Below, in pieces: positions 6,346 to 14,015 of a stretch of 14,015 nt of DNA. Each line of letters begins with the position of its first letter. The stretch's first letter is position 1. Made by a program: the position numbers and the translations under genes. The notes under the pieces were generated by a model, which made no database searches, was not told where the DNA came from, and saw only the letters and a program-made list of their open reading frames with translations. Source of the stretch: Pelotomaculum sp. UBA5255 (GTDB taxonomy: Bacteria; Bacillota; Desulfotomaculia; Desulfotomaculales; Pelotomaculaceae); the NCBI GenBank assembly GCA_002408725.1, contig DHTR01000088.1, positions 11,348 through 25,362 on the forward strand, in the 5' to 3' direction.

Positions 6346-6361
6346 GGCCGGTTCAAACCTT

Positions 6362-8071
6362 CTACTTGTCTGACTCAAGCTTGAAAATACCCTCCATTAT
6401 TTCCCTGAAAACAGGCGCCGCTGTTACATTTCCGTCGGCATCCCCTTCAATTAAAACGGTCACGATATAGTGGGGATTAGCCTGGGGAGCATACCCGGTA
6501 AACCAGGCGTTCACCTTACGACTTCCACCGCCGACCTGGGCTGTACCCGTTTTTCCGGCACTGCCGTAAACAGGCACTAAAGCCTCTTTCCCGGTACCCT
6601 CTTCCGTGACCATTTCCAGCAGCACACGCAGCTTAGCGGCGGTTTCCCGGGATATAACTCTTTTGCCCGGGTCAGCATGCATTATTTTTACGGCCTCCCC
6701 GTTGCTTTTAGATATTTCTTTCACCAGACGGGGTTGCCGGTATAACCCATCCGAAACAACCGTATTGATCATTGAGGCAACTTGAACCGGTGTGATCAGC
6801 ACGGGTCCCTGGCCGATGCTGCTGTTTACCAGGTTGTAAGGAGCTTCAATTTGTTTCAGGTCTTGCCGGGTATCCCGAGGTACAGGGTAGCCAAGGATAG
6901 ACTGGTTATCCAGACCAAACCGCCCGGCATATTCAATCAGCTTTTGTGCTCCCAGTTGTAATCCGAGCCTGGCGAAAGTGGGGTTGCAGGATTCAGCGAA
7001 AGCAAGAGAAAACACTATCTCACCATGTCCCTCCGGTTTCCAACAGCGAAGCAAAGTCTCCTTTTCACCACGACAGGTAAAGGGGCTTTCGAAGCTTACG
7101 ACACCTTCTTCAAGGGCGGCAGCGGCAACAACAATTTTAAAAACAGAGCCGGGCTGGTAGAGCGCTGTGCAGTGATCAAGAAAATACTCCCCCTGTCCGG
7201 CGCCCAGATAATCTTCCGGGTGAGCGGGGTCATAACTGGGACGGCCGGCCAGGGCCAGGATATCCCCTGTTCCCGCATCCATGACAACCACAGCCCCCCT
7301 GGAAATACAATGATCCATAATTTCTTCAACGATCTTTTGGATGCGGAGATCAATGGTAAGAACAAGATCCCGCCGCGCGTTATCTTCCACCTGCTCTTCA
7401 ATAATAAACTCGGGCCCGCCCAGCAGCCTGCCTGCCGCATCGGCGTAGACCCGGACCGCCCTCTGCGGCCTGAAGCCTTTCAGGACATCCTCATAATACA
7501 TCTCTAGCCCTGTTTTACCCACCAGGTCGTTATAACGGTAAGCTTTATTATTCCTGCGGGACAGCCCCGTAAACTCCTCAGGGGCGGAAATCCTCCCCAA
7601 ATGGCCGATTGTCTGGGCAGCCACCTGCTGCTCGCCGTAGCGGAACTGGACCGGGAGAACCATTACGCCCGTCCATCCTTTATTTTGAATCACTCGCGAC
7701 TGATCTGGTGTGATAGCGTAGGGTAGAATGCAGGTGTCTTCCAATAGATCTGGTTCTAGCTTTTCCAGGTTAACCCCCAAGATCTCAGCCAGGCCACGGC
7801 TGACTTCAGCCCTGTTCCTGATGGCCATGGGAAATAATATAACCCTCTCTTCCGTTCGTTCACCGATGATGGAAATCCGGTTACAGTCGAGGATCTTGCC
7901 CCTGGGGGTATCTTCAAGGGAAACCCATCGGCTACCCTGTTCCAGGGCCAGGCAAGCGTAAAAATTCCCGTCCCGGTACTGGATGAGGAAAAGTTGAAAA
8001 ACCAGTCCCAGAAAACACAGAAAGAAAGCAAAAAAAATATAGACCAGCCTTTTCTGCCTCAAGCAATCCAT
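6362..8071 (-). CDS. Class B penicillin-binding protein (peptidoglycan transpeptidase)
   Basis: A 569-aa protein with an N-terminal membrane anchor (about 9-31), a PBP-dimer domain (about 50-225) and a transpeptidase domain. All three active-site motifs are present: SVFK (S309, K312), SCN (361-363) and KTGT (507-510). It would cross-link peptidoglycan outside the membrane. No C-terminal PASTA repeat follows, unlike SpoVD-type proteins. It closes the ireB-to-PBP gene run, and its place resembles that of pbpI (yrrR) in the matching Bacillus subtilis region, a plausible but unproven orthology. ATG at 8071 is chosen because GGGTGG lies 6 bases upstream. A TTG at 8089 would add six residues but has no ribosome site. 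A gap of about 60 bases separates it from the U32 gene. Confidence 0.93.
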   Translation of the reverse strand: MDCLRQKRLVYIFFAFFLCFLGLVFQLFLIQYRDGNFYACLALEQGSRWVSLEDTPRGKILDCNRISIIGERTEERVILFPMAIRNRAEVSRGLAEILGVNLEKLEPDLLEDTCILPYAITPDQSRVIQNKGWTGVMVLPVQFRYGEQQVAAQTIGHLGRISAPEEFTGLSRRNNKAYRYNDLVGKTGLEMYYEDVLKGFRPQRAVRVYADAAGRLLGGPEFIIEEQVEDNARRDLVLTIDLRIQKIVEEIMDHCISRGAVVVMDAGTGDILALAGRPSYDPAHPEDYLGAGQGEYFLDHCTALYQPGSVFKIVVAAAALEEGVVSFESPFTCRGEKETLLRCWKPEGHGEIVFSLAFAESCNPTFARLGLQLGAQKLIEYAGRFGLDNQSILGYPVPRDTRQDLKQIEAPYNLVNSSIGQGPVLITPVQVASMINTVVSDGLYRQPRLVKEISKSNGEAVKIMHADPGKRVISRETAAKLRVLLEMVTEEGTGKEALVPVYGSAGKTGTAQVGGGSRKVNAWFTGYAPQANPHYIVTVLIEGDADGNVTAAPVFREIMEGIFKLESDK

Positions 8072-8131
8072 TCTGATCCACCCGTACAATATTAAGGCAT
8101 ATATTTTAAGGATGGCCTGAAATTCCGGGTT

Positions 8132-9346
8132 TTATACCCTCCTTCTGATCATGGAATAAGGAGGTGCAGGCTTATCGAGGGGCAGCCGGATGATTTGTTG
8201 AGGATGGGGTGCGGATTCAACGGGGCAACCTGACTGATCATAAATAGAATTTATCCTTTGTTTAAAGTTTTTCCCACCAGGAACCAGGATTTCCACCTCA
8301 TCGCCAATGGCAAAACGGTTTCGTTGCTCCACAAGAGCCATCCCGGAGACCTCATCGTAATCCCTGACGATTGCTACGAAGTTATGACTTCGCCGGTAGA
8401 TTTCACCCCCGTAGTGCTGCCCTGAAGGGCCGGGGCTACCAAATAAAAAACCAGTTGTATATTCCCGGTGGCTTACTTTACTGATTTCATCGAGCCAGGA
8501 TGGGTTGAAGCGATAATTAACCGGGTCTTCCAGATAGGTATCCAGAGCCTCCCTGTAGGTTTTTACGACTGTTGCGACATAGTGAGCGCTTTTCATCCGG
8601 CCTTCTATCTTAAAACTGTTGATTCCCGCTTGAGCTAGTTCCGGAATATGTTCAATCAGGCAGAGATCCCGTGATCCCAGGATATAGGAACCCCTTTCGT
8701 CTTCCTCAAGAGCCAGGTATTCACCCGGCCTTTTTTCTTCGACCAGCCTGTATCGCCACCGGCATGACTGGGCGCAGTCACCCTGGTTGGCGTCCCGTCC
8801 CGCAAGGTAGGAACTCAAAAGGCAGCGACCGGAATAGGCAATGCACATGGCGCCGTGGATGAAGATCTCCAATTCCACATCGACTTGCTCTTTTATTTCC
8901 TTGATCTCATTCAGCGAGAGCTCACGGGCAAGAACAATCCGGGACACCCCCCGCTTTTTCCAGAAGCGCGCTGCGGCCCAGTTTGTGGCGTTGGCCTGGG
9001 TGCTGAGGTGGACCGCCAGGTCTGGATGCATTTGTCTGACCATGTCGACAACCCCCGGGTCAGAAACGATAACCCCGTCCACTCCTGCCGCATGAATCGA
9101 ATGAATGTATTCCGGGAGGTTTTCCAGGTCCCTGTTGTGGGCAAAAATATTGGTTGTCACATACACCCGGGCACCGTTTTCATGGGCAAACCGTATCCCT
9201 TCGGCCATTTCTCCTTCGTTAAAGTTCCCGGCCCCGGCGCGCAGGCTAAAATGCCGCCCACCGAGGTAGACGGCATCCGCGCCGTAAAGTACGGCAACCT
9301 TTAGTTTCTCCAAACTTCCCGCAGGCGCTAGAAGTTCCGGCATCAT
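8132..9346 (-). CDS. U32-family Fe-S protein, TrhP-like (tRNA U34 hydroxylation)
   Basis: A 404-aa protein annotated in many genomes as U32 peptidase. It opens with PELLAPAGSLEKLK (3-16) and carries the family signature EIFIHGAMCIAYSGRCLLSS (160-179). Cys168, Cys175, Cys191 and Cys229 match the spacing of the [4Fe-4S] ligands known in relatives such as UbiU; Cys195 is also nearby. In Bacillus the related YrrN/YrrO (TrhP1/P2) in the same neighbourhood are needed for prephenate-dependent 5-hydroxyuridine formation in tRNA. That role is inferred here; the peptidase label is probably historical. The ATG at 9346 overlaps the mltG stop by four bases (ATGA), which indicates coupling; ATG at 9343 is equally possible. 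Only one U32 gene is seen here. Confidence 0.85.
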   Translation of the reverse strand: MMPELLAPAGSLEKLKVAVLYGADAVYLGGRHFSLRAGAGNFNEGEMAEGIRFAHENGARVYVTTNIFAHNRDLENLPEYIHSIHAAGVDGVIVSDPGVVDMVRQMHPDLAVHLSTQANATNWAAARFWKKRGVSRIVLARELSLNEIKEIKEQVDVELEIFIHGAMCIAYSGRCLLSSYLAGRDANQGDCAQSCRWRYRLVEEKRPGEYLALEEDERGSYILGSRDLCLIEHIPELAQAGINSFKIEGRMKSAHYVATVVKTYREALDTYLEDPVNYRFNPSWLDEISKVSHREYTTGFLFGSPGPSGQHYGGEIYRRSHNFVAIVRDYDEVSGMALVEQRNRFAIGDEVEILVPGGKNFKQRINSIYDQSGCPVESAPHPQQIIRLPLDKPAPPYSMIRRRV

Positions 9347-10398
9347 TGTTGATACCTCGCTTTGTTGGCTTTATGATCCTCAAAGTTCGTAGCAAAAGCA
9401 TGCGAACCATCCGATTTTGCTACGTAATAAAGATAATCGGTCTCGGCCGGGTCCACAGCAGCCAGGAGGGAAGACCGGCCCGGCATGGCAATTGGCCCTG
9501 GCGGTAGCCCATCATTTCGGTAGGTGTTATAAGGGGAATCTATTTCCAAGTCTTTATAATAGATTTGCGGCTTATTTGTACCCAGTGCGTATTGGATGGT
9601 GGCGTCAATCTGCAACAGCATGGATTGATCCATGCGATTATGGATCACTCCCGAGATGAGCGGCCTCTCTGCATCAATCCTGGCCTCCCGCTCCACCAGG
9701 GAGGCGATGGTCAAAGCTTCATGCAGGGTCAGCCCGATCTTTTCCGCCTGCGCAGGGTAATTCAGGTCTTCCATCTCTCGCTCGAATCGCTTCAGCATCA
9801 AGTCGATGATTAAGTGTACGGTGTCACCCCTGGTGATCTGATAGGTATCGGGGAAGAGATATCCTTCCAGGCGCCTCTCCCCTTTTGGTCGTTCCTGCAA
9901 AAAGTAGTAAGTAAAGTCTTCTTGCGCGGCAACCGTCAAAAATTCATCCCTGTTGACCAAGCCCTTTGCCCCAAGCAAATCTGCCACCTGCGCTATTGTA
10001 AAACCTTCCGGTACCGTGAATGTTTCGACGGCAAGCCGCCCGTCCACCAGTTCCCGTAATATTTCAGGAGTAGAAAATCCGTTGTTGAACAGGTATTCAC
10101 CCGCTTTAATCCGCCCGTCCAGATCCTTCCACCGGGCATAGATGATGAAAACGAAAGGGCTGCGGATCAAATTACTATTCTTTAAAAGGGCGCCTACCTG
10201 TTTAGCCGTGGACTGCTGGGGAATAGCTACCACGATGTCCCTGGCCCTGCTTTTGGAGGTAACCGGTGAAAGAGCCACAAGTACATAGAGCATCACTAAA
10301 AAAGCAAGCCCCAACACGGCCAGTACAATATTTGGGCGGATGGCAGGAAACTTTCCGGCCCGCCACTTCCATTTTTTTTGGTTGAAAAAGAAACTCAT
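9343..10398 (-). CDS. mltG: Endolytic peptidoglycan transglycosylase MltG
   Basis: A 351-aa bitopic membrane protein with a basic N-terminus, one helix (about 24-46), a LysM-like region and the YceG/MltG catalytic domain. Motifs include VPEGFTIAQVADLL (129-142), LEGYLFPDTY (177-186), IASLVEREA (231-239) with the predicted catalytic E236, and GLPPGPIAMPG (297-307). MltG cleaves nascent glycan strands and sets their length. I place the start at 10398, where GGAG lies five bases upstream. An in-frame ATG at 10449 would add 17 residues but has only a weak GGGAA. It overlaps the U32 gene and follows the VanW gene by under 100 bases. Confidence 0.94.
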   Translation of the reverse strand: MSFFFNQKKWKWRAGKFPAIRPNIVLAVLGLAFLVMLYVLVALSPVTSKSRARDIVVAIPQQSTAKQVGALLKNSNLIRSPFVFIIYARWKDLDGRIKAGEYLFNNGFSTPEILRELVDGRLAVETFTVPEGFTIAQVADLLGAKGLVNRDEFLTVAAQEDFTYYFLQERPKGERRLEGYLFPDTYQITRGDTVHLIIDLMLKRFEREMEDLNYPAQAEKIGLTLHEALTIASLVEREARIDAERPLISGVIHNRMDQSMLLQIDATIQYALGTNKPQIYYKDLEIDSPYNTYRNDGLPPGPIAMPGRSSLLAAVDPAETDYLYYVAKSDGSHAFATNFEDHKANKARYQQ

Positions 10399-10492
10399 AA
10401 ACACTCCAGAATCAGGCGCCAGGAAGGGTTTGGGGCTCTTGCGGTTCATTTCCCGGGGTTATTATCCTTTACCCCCCGGCCTGTTTTCCCCT

Positions 10493-12100
10493 CTACTCCG
10501 GCGTGCTGCTTCCATTCTTTTTGTTGTTGTCTACGGTAGCATCATTTTCGGAAAGAGGCAAGCCTGCCGTAATATTGGTGTTGTTGCCCGGGCCGCTGCC
10601 TGTTGAAACCCCGCTGCTTCCGCTCGTATCGCCGCCGGTCGGCTGCCCGGCCTGGCCGGGAGCATTGGGCTTAACCCGGTTCTCTGGGGGCGAATTAACC
10701 GGCTTATCTGTCCCGGGAGAAGGCGTGGAGGGTGCAATTTGAGGTAGGACCTGCTCCATTGAACCTATGGCAATTACTTTGTTCACCGGGCTGTAATCAC
10801 TGGAAGGAATTCTTTCCTTTTTTTCCACCACTCCATTTAGCTTTACAACCCTCTCGGCTGCTGTCTTAAATCCTTTGGAGCCCTCTTGCTTAACAACTTG
10901 CTCATCTTTGGGAAGGTTGGGGTCCGTTTCAAAAACAACCTGGGGCTCAATTTCCTCGGTTATCCAGGTATTAACGGTAACATCTCTTTTAAAAGCTGTG
11001 TTGCCGTAAATTTTAATCGTAAGCTGCCCGCTGCCGACGTTAGCTGTTAGATATAAATAACTGTCTGTATTATTTAGAAATGTTAGGTCAATTGCATCGT
11101 AGACAACAGTTGCATCACGTCCGATGGGGACGTAGCTTACAGGTAAAGAGTGGCATGTTCTTTCCACTATTTCCAGGTTTGCCATCAGGATGGCGTTATA
11201 AAGTGTCGTGGAAACCTGGCAGACTCCTCCCCCAAGGCCGTCAACAAATTCATTGTTGACAATCACGGGTGCATTTTTATAGCCTGCCTCGGAACTGCGG
11301 GGGCCAACCACCTTGTTGAAAGAAACCTCGTGTCCAGGCAAGATCAACATATCATCAAAAGCCCGCGCTGCTACGCTAACGTTATAAGTCCGGCTTACCT
11401 TATTCGGGTCGAATTTAGTTGTATAACTGCCGAGCAGGCCTTTAATATTCATGGATTCAAGGAAAGCGGTTGTACGGGCGGGGGCCTGTGGCACCGTGAG
11501 CAGGGTCACTTCCGGCTTTAAGCCGCTCACAAGGACAGCGGCAATGTCTTTCTCGAGTGCTTCTAAATTCACACCCACGCCGTTCTTACCTGGAACGATG
11601 GAAACGGTATCGTTGTGGTTCATTGAAAACGCAGCGTCGCGGGGCTCCACGATTATATCCCTGCATAACTCCTTCACCCGTCGTGCTAATTTATCCCTGT
11701 CAAACTCGATTACAGGCAGCAGGGATAGCCCCGTTTTATTAAACATTCTCCTTTCCTGCCAGCGCCGATAAGGGGAACCATGCCTGCCGGCACTTAAGGC
11801 AGCATCCATAACGGCCTCTTCGTTCAGGTCAAACCCCGTTTCATTTAAAAGGAGTTGCCAACTGTGGTCCTCAAAGCGTAAAACCACCCTTGTTGCCCGA
11901 AGATTCTTTTCCAGATCTAGCAACCGGGCTGTTCCTTCTGTCCTGTTTAGCCCTCCCAGTTTTTCACCCAGCACTTCCACTCCCGGCAAAACCTTCTCAG
12001 AGGCTGTCGAAAAAAAACCGGAAGTAAAAAAGAAGATGAGTAAAATAACCGCTACAGCAAAGAGAAGGCTTACTATTATGCGGGCGGTTTTGATGGACAT
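10493..12100 (-). CDS. VanW-domain membrane protein with PG-binding and G5 domains
   Basis: A 535-aa protein with a short N-terminus, one membrane helix (about 8-29), and a YoaR/PG_binding_4-like region (about 40-205). The VanW domain (about 225-365) contains GGGVCQVSTTLYNA (290-303), the family's most conserved stretch. A G5 domain follows (about 375-447), then a disordered Pro/Ser/Gly/Asn tail of about 85 residues. The protein would sit outside the membrane and contact peptidoglycan. The precise role of VanW domains is unsettled, and this gene is no evidence of vancomycin resistance. ATG at 12100 or GTG at 12103 may start translation; GAGG (12110-12113) serves both. It sits between yrzB and mltG, where Bacillus has no such gene. 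Confidence 0.9.
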   Translation of the reverse strand: MSIKTARIIVSLLFAVAVILLIFFFTSGFFSTASEKVLPGVEVLGEKLGGLNRTEGTARLLDLEKNLRATRVVLRFEDHSWQLLLNETGFDLNEEAVMDAALSAGRHGSPYRRWQERRMFNKTGLSLLPVIEFDRDKLARRVKELCRDIIVEPRDAAFSMNHNDTVSIVPGKNGVGVNLEALEKDIAAVLVSGLKPEVTLLTVPQAPARTTAFLESMNIKGLLGSYTTKFDPNKVSRTYNVSVAARAFDDMLILPGHEVSFNKVVGPRSSEAGYKNAPVIVNNEFVDGLGGGVCQVSTTLYNAILMANLEIVERTCHSLPVSYVPIGRDATVVYDAIDLTFLNNTDSYLYLTANVGSGQLTIKIYGNTAFKRDVTVNTWITEEIEPQVVFETDPNLPKDEQVVKQEGSKGFKTAAERVVKLNGVVEKKERIPSSDYSPVNKVIAIGSMEQVLPQIAPSTPSPGTDKPVNSPPENRVKPNAPGQAGQPTGGDTSGSSGVSTGSGPGNNTNITAGLPLSENDATVDNNKKNGSSTPE

Positions 12101-12119
12101 CACAATACACCTCGATTAT

Positions 12120-12155
12120 AAAAAAAGCCGGATCGGGTTAATCCCGCAACCAGCT
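12120..12155 (-). terminator. Terminator-like hairpin between yrzB and the VanW gene
   Basis: On the minus strand AGCUGG (12155-12150) pairs with CCGGCU (12131-12126), with an inner CGGG/CCCG helix, followed by a run of seven T. It ends only seven bases before the VanW ribosome site, so no separate promoter fits behind it. A leaky terminator or attenuator is the best reading. Confidence 0.65.
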
Positions 12156-12170
12156 TGTTTTTCTAAAGGC

Positions 12171-12434
12171 TCACTCTACCTCTTCCTCGGCAAGCATTTC
12201 TTCCCAGGCATCTGCAACCTTTTCCCACTCATCATCGTCCTCAATATCAACCAGCAGTTCATTTCCTTCTTCATCGTGGGTAAACTTTAGAATAATTGCC
12301 TCGTCGTTTTCTTCCTCTACCGGCAGCAGGATAGCATATTCAGATTCATCCACATTTATGATATCAACGACAGTGAAGTCATGTTCTGCTCCTTCCTCAT
12401 CTACCAGAGTAATGATTTCATCTTGTTCGGTCAC
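12171..12434 (-). CDS. yrzB: DUF1292 family protein YrzB
   Basis: A very acidic 87-aa protein opening with TEQDEIITLVDEEG (residues 2-15), the DUF1292 pattern, and ending in an Asp/Glu-rich tail. Its biochemical role is unknown. The place between ruvX and mltG is conserved in Firmicutes and supports the call. The GTG at 12434 is chosen as start because AGAGGTGA lies just before it at proper spacing. A GTG at 12443 would overlap that ribosome site. A near-consensus promoter directly upstream suggests transcription separate from ruvX. Confidence 0.9.
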   Translation of the reverse strand: MTEQDEIITLVDEEGAEHDFTVVDIINVDESEYAILLPVEEENDEAIILKFTHDEEGNELLVDIEDDDEWEKVADAWEEMLAEEEVE

Positions 12435-12464
12435 TACTTTCACCTCTTCAAAAGTTTATAGCTC

Positions 12465-12493
12465 ATTCTATATTAAAATTTTCCACCTGTCAA
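12465..12493 (-). promoter_or_regulatory. Near-consensus sigma-A promoter for yrzB
   Basis: On the minus strand TTGACA (12488-12493) and TAGAAT (12465-12470) are separated by exactly 17 bases. The -35 box is perfect and the -10 box has one mismatch. The predicted transcription start is about 25 bases before the GTG at 12434. This is the best promoter in the window. Confidence 0.85.
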
Positions 12494-12526
12494 GAAAGCC
12501 GTGGCTTTAACCAGCCTTTTGAGGCG

Positions 12527-12958
12527 CTATCTCTTCTGCTCCTTTCCTGACTGAGCATCGAGATACCCCTGTAAAATAAAAGCAGCCGCCATTTTATCAA
12601 TGACTTTTCGACGCTTAGTCCTGCTCAGATCGGCCTCAAGCAGGACTCTCTCCGCAGCCACGGTAGTCAATCGCTCGTCATACATTTCCACGGGGATACC
12701 CAGTATTTTTGACAGCCGGCCGGCGAACATCTTTGCCTTTTTAGCCCCCGGGCCAGGACTTCCGTCCATGTTCCTGGGGAGGCCCACAATAACCCTTTCG
12801 ACTTCATACCGCCGGACGATCTCCTGAATGCTTGCCAGATTGGCTTCCGTGGAGCCTTTGGTGGCAATCACCTGCAGACCCTGTGCCGTCCAGCCCAAGG
12901 GGTCGCTCAGGGCCACACCAATTCTTTTTTCCCCTAGATCTAAGCCTAGTACACGCAC
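12527..12958 (-). CDS. ruvX: RuvX/YqgF family Holliday-junction resolvase-like nuclease
   Basis: A 143-aa RNase H-fold protein of standard length. It opens with VLGLDLGEKRIGVALSD (3-19) and contains VGLPRNMDGSPGPGA (58-72), YDERLTT (93-99) and DKMAAAFILQGYL (121-133). The acidic residues D7, E95 and D121 form the expected metal site. The family is linked to 16S rRNA 5'-end processing (YqgF) and to Holliday-junction resolution, so the native substrate is uncertain. The GTG start at 12958 has AAAGGTGG six bases upstream, within the end of the aldo/keto reductase gene. Only one base separates the two genes, so they are co-transcribed and probably coupled. Confidence 0.94.
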   Translation of the reverse strand: MRVLGLDLGEKRIGVALSDPLGWTAQGLQVIATKGSTEANLASIQEIVRRYEVERVIVGLPRNMDGSPGPGAKKAKMFAGRLSKILGIPVEMYDERLTTVAAERVLLEADLSRTKRRKVIDKMAAAFILQGYLDAQSGKEQKR

Positions 12959-12959
12959 A

Positions 12960-13907
12960 TTATACCACCTTTATGCAAAAATTAGGGCAGGCAGGAGCGC
13001 AGTAACCACAGAGCGTACAAAGCTGCCTGTCCACTACAGCCCTGCCTTCAGACAGGCTTAAAGCGCCGGATCTGCATTTCAAGATGCACTTCCCACAACC
13101 CTGGCACCAGTCATCAAGGTGAAGGCGCCTTGGTTGGCGCCTCAAGGCGGACTTAAGTTTTTCCGGTATAGGCTGTCCGCTGAAAAGGCTTGTATTGTAT
13201 TCCACTTCTTCAAGGGTCTTCATGCCAACGGCAACCGATGCAATTTCAGGAATGGAAAGGATAAAATCAAAAGCTTCCTCCGTCCGCTCAAGCAGGTTTC
13301 CACCACCCAGTGCTTTCATTGCGTATAAACCCTTGCCGGCCCTTGCGGCCACCCTGATGGCTTTGAGCATATCTTCCACCGAACCCCCCCTGATGCCTAT
13401 CCCTGACATGTTGATCAGGGGGTGTATGACATCAATTTCAGGAACTGAGGCGGCGCCTAAGACACCTTCCACGTGGTGGGTTGAAATGCCGATGGCACGG
13501 ACAGTGCCTTTCTTTTTGGCCTCTAAGAGGTATTCGATTGCTTCCCAGTGCCCTCTGATGGTCAGAATTGATTCCTGTTCATGAAGCATAAAAATATCTA
13601 TGTAATCCCGGGCCAGTTCTTTTAGGGCTTTTTCAACACTGGTACGCATATCCTGATAGGTGTAGGCGTAGCACTTTGAGGTAATCACGACATCCCGTTC
13701 AAAGCCCCGGATTGCCTGTCGGATATAATCGTAAGTTTCATAAAGCTCTGCCGTATCGATAAAGTTAACCCCTGCCTCCAGAGCTTTTCGGATAACCCCT
13801 GCTCCTTCGGCCACGGGCAAATTAGCCTGGAGCGAACCGATGGTCAGCGCCCCGAAACAAAGGCGGGATACTTCTAAAGAGGTTCTCCCGAGAACCCGGT
13901 AATGCAA
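12960..13907 (-). CDS. Aldo/keto reductase fused to a 2[4Fe-4S] ferredoxin domain
   Basis: A 315-aa protein. Residues 1-255 form an aldo/keto reductase barrel with a complete catalytic tetrad (D51, Y56, K78, H109). The C-terminal part carries two clusters, C268-x2-C271-x2-C274-x3-C278 and C297-x2-C300-x2-C303-x3-C307, each a textbook [4Fe-4S] ligand set. It could couple ferredoxin electrons or NAD(P)H to a carbonyl substrate; the substrate is unknown. Such fusions occur in anaerobic Clostridia. The start is TTG at 13907, ten bases after AAGGAG; the ATG inside that stretch is out of frame. The gene lies between ireB and ruvX, which are adjacent in Bacillus. Confidence 0.93.
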   Translation of the reverse strand: MHYRVLGRTSLEVSRLCFGALTIGSLQANLPVAEGAGVIRKALEAGVNFIDTAELYETYDYIRQAIRGFERDVVITSKCYAYTYQDMRTSVEKALKELARDYIDIFMLHEQESILTIRGHWEAIEYLLEAKKKGTVRAIGISTHHVEGVLGAASVPEIDVIHPLINMSGIGIRGGSVEDMLKAIRVAARAGKGLYAMKALGGGNLLERTEEAFDFILSIPEIASVAVGMKTLEEVEYNTSLFSGQPIPEKLKSALRRQPRRLHLDDWCQGCGKCILKCRSGALSLSEGRAVVDRQLCTLCGYCAPACPNFCIKVV

Positions 13908-13934
13908 CGAATCCCATCTCCTTGCCGTTCAATC

Positions 13935-14015
13935 CTATTTTTTGTTTAAATAGTTTTTGACCAATTCCTCTAGTAATTCGTCCCGCTCAAGCCGGCGAAT
14001 CAGGCTGCGGGCGTT
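13935..14015 (-). CDS. ireB: IreB (YrzL, UPF0297) C-terminal end, partial
   Basis: Only the last 26 residues are present, running off the right edge. They read ARSLIRRLERDELLEELVKN (2-21) and end in YLNKK before TAG. This matches the highly conserved C-terminus of the IreB/YrzL family, small phosphoprotein substrates of the PrkC/IreK kinase that modulate cell-wall stress responses and cephalosporin tolerance in enterococci. The position directly upstream of the reductase and ruvX fits Firmicute synteny. Kinase target residues, expected near the N-terminus, are not visible here. Confidence 0.8.
   Translation of the reverse strand, partial: NARSLIRRLERDELLEELVKNYLNKK

Noticed and set aside
7025..7507. 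Plus-strand open frame of 160 codons inside the PBP gene
   Set aside because: Antisense to an intact transpeptidase with all three active-site motifs; no ribosome site.
8855..9304. Plus-strand open frame of 149 codons inside the U32 gene
   Set aside because: Antisense to a conserved family with its full signature; no independent support.

Overview
The window looks like chromosomal DNA of an anaerobic, spore-former-type Firmicute, most like the Peptococcaceae (Desulfotomaculum/Pelotomaculum relatives). This is inferred from strong GGAGG-type ribosome binding sites, GTG and TTG starts, compact rho-independent terminators, a UGA read as selenocysteine, and right-half gene order matching the Bacillus/Clostridia ireB-ruvX-yrzB-mltG neighbourhood. 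No RNA gene, CRISPR array, transposase or other mobile element was seen.

Left part (1-2102): a truncated minus-strand gene encodes the membrane and Rossmann start of a CapD/PglF-like nucleotide-sugar dehydratase. It is divergent from a complete DegT/DnrJ/EryC1/StrS PLP-dependent sugar aminotransferase. Together they would supply an amino-sugar for surface glycan synthesis. The aminotransferase ends at a hairpin terminator.

Middle part (2103-3378): two tiny, separately terminated plus-strand units and a long AT-rich leader. The first unit (2157-2390) is the main discovery. It is a YruB/NrdH-like glutaredoxin whose redox motif is U-P-H-C, with in-frame UGA at the first catalytic Cys, followed at the expected distance by a SECIS-like hairpin. 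An ordinary ORF caller misses it because it stops at the UGA. The second (2613-2804) is an unrecognised 63-aa single-span membrane protein, preceded by a perfect 16-bp palindrome and followed by a strong terminator.

TRAP transporter (3379-6289): dctP, dctQ and dctM encode a lipoprotein solute receptor and two membrane subunits. A very GC-rich 15-bp hairpin sits between dctP and dctQ, and a bidirectional terminator follows dctM. The substrate is probably an organic acid but cannot be fixed from sequence.

Right part (6362-14015, all minus strand): reading in the direction of transcription, ireB (its C-terminal end only), an aldo/keto reductase fused to a 2[4Fe-4S] ferredoxin, ruvX, yrzB (DUF1292), a VanW/G5-domain membrane protein, mltG, a U32-family Fe-S protein related to the tRNA hydroxylation protein TrhP, and a class B penicillin-binding protein. 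The conserved backbone mixes cell-wall growth control (IreB, MltG, PBP) with RNA processing or modification (RuvX, U32). A near-consensus promoter lies between ruvX and yrzB, and a terminator-like hairpin lies between yrzB and the VanW gene.
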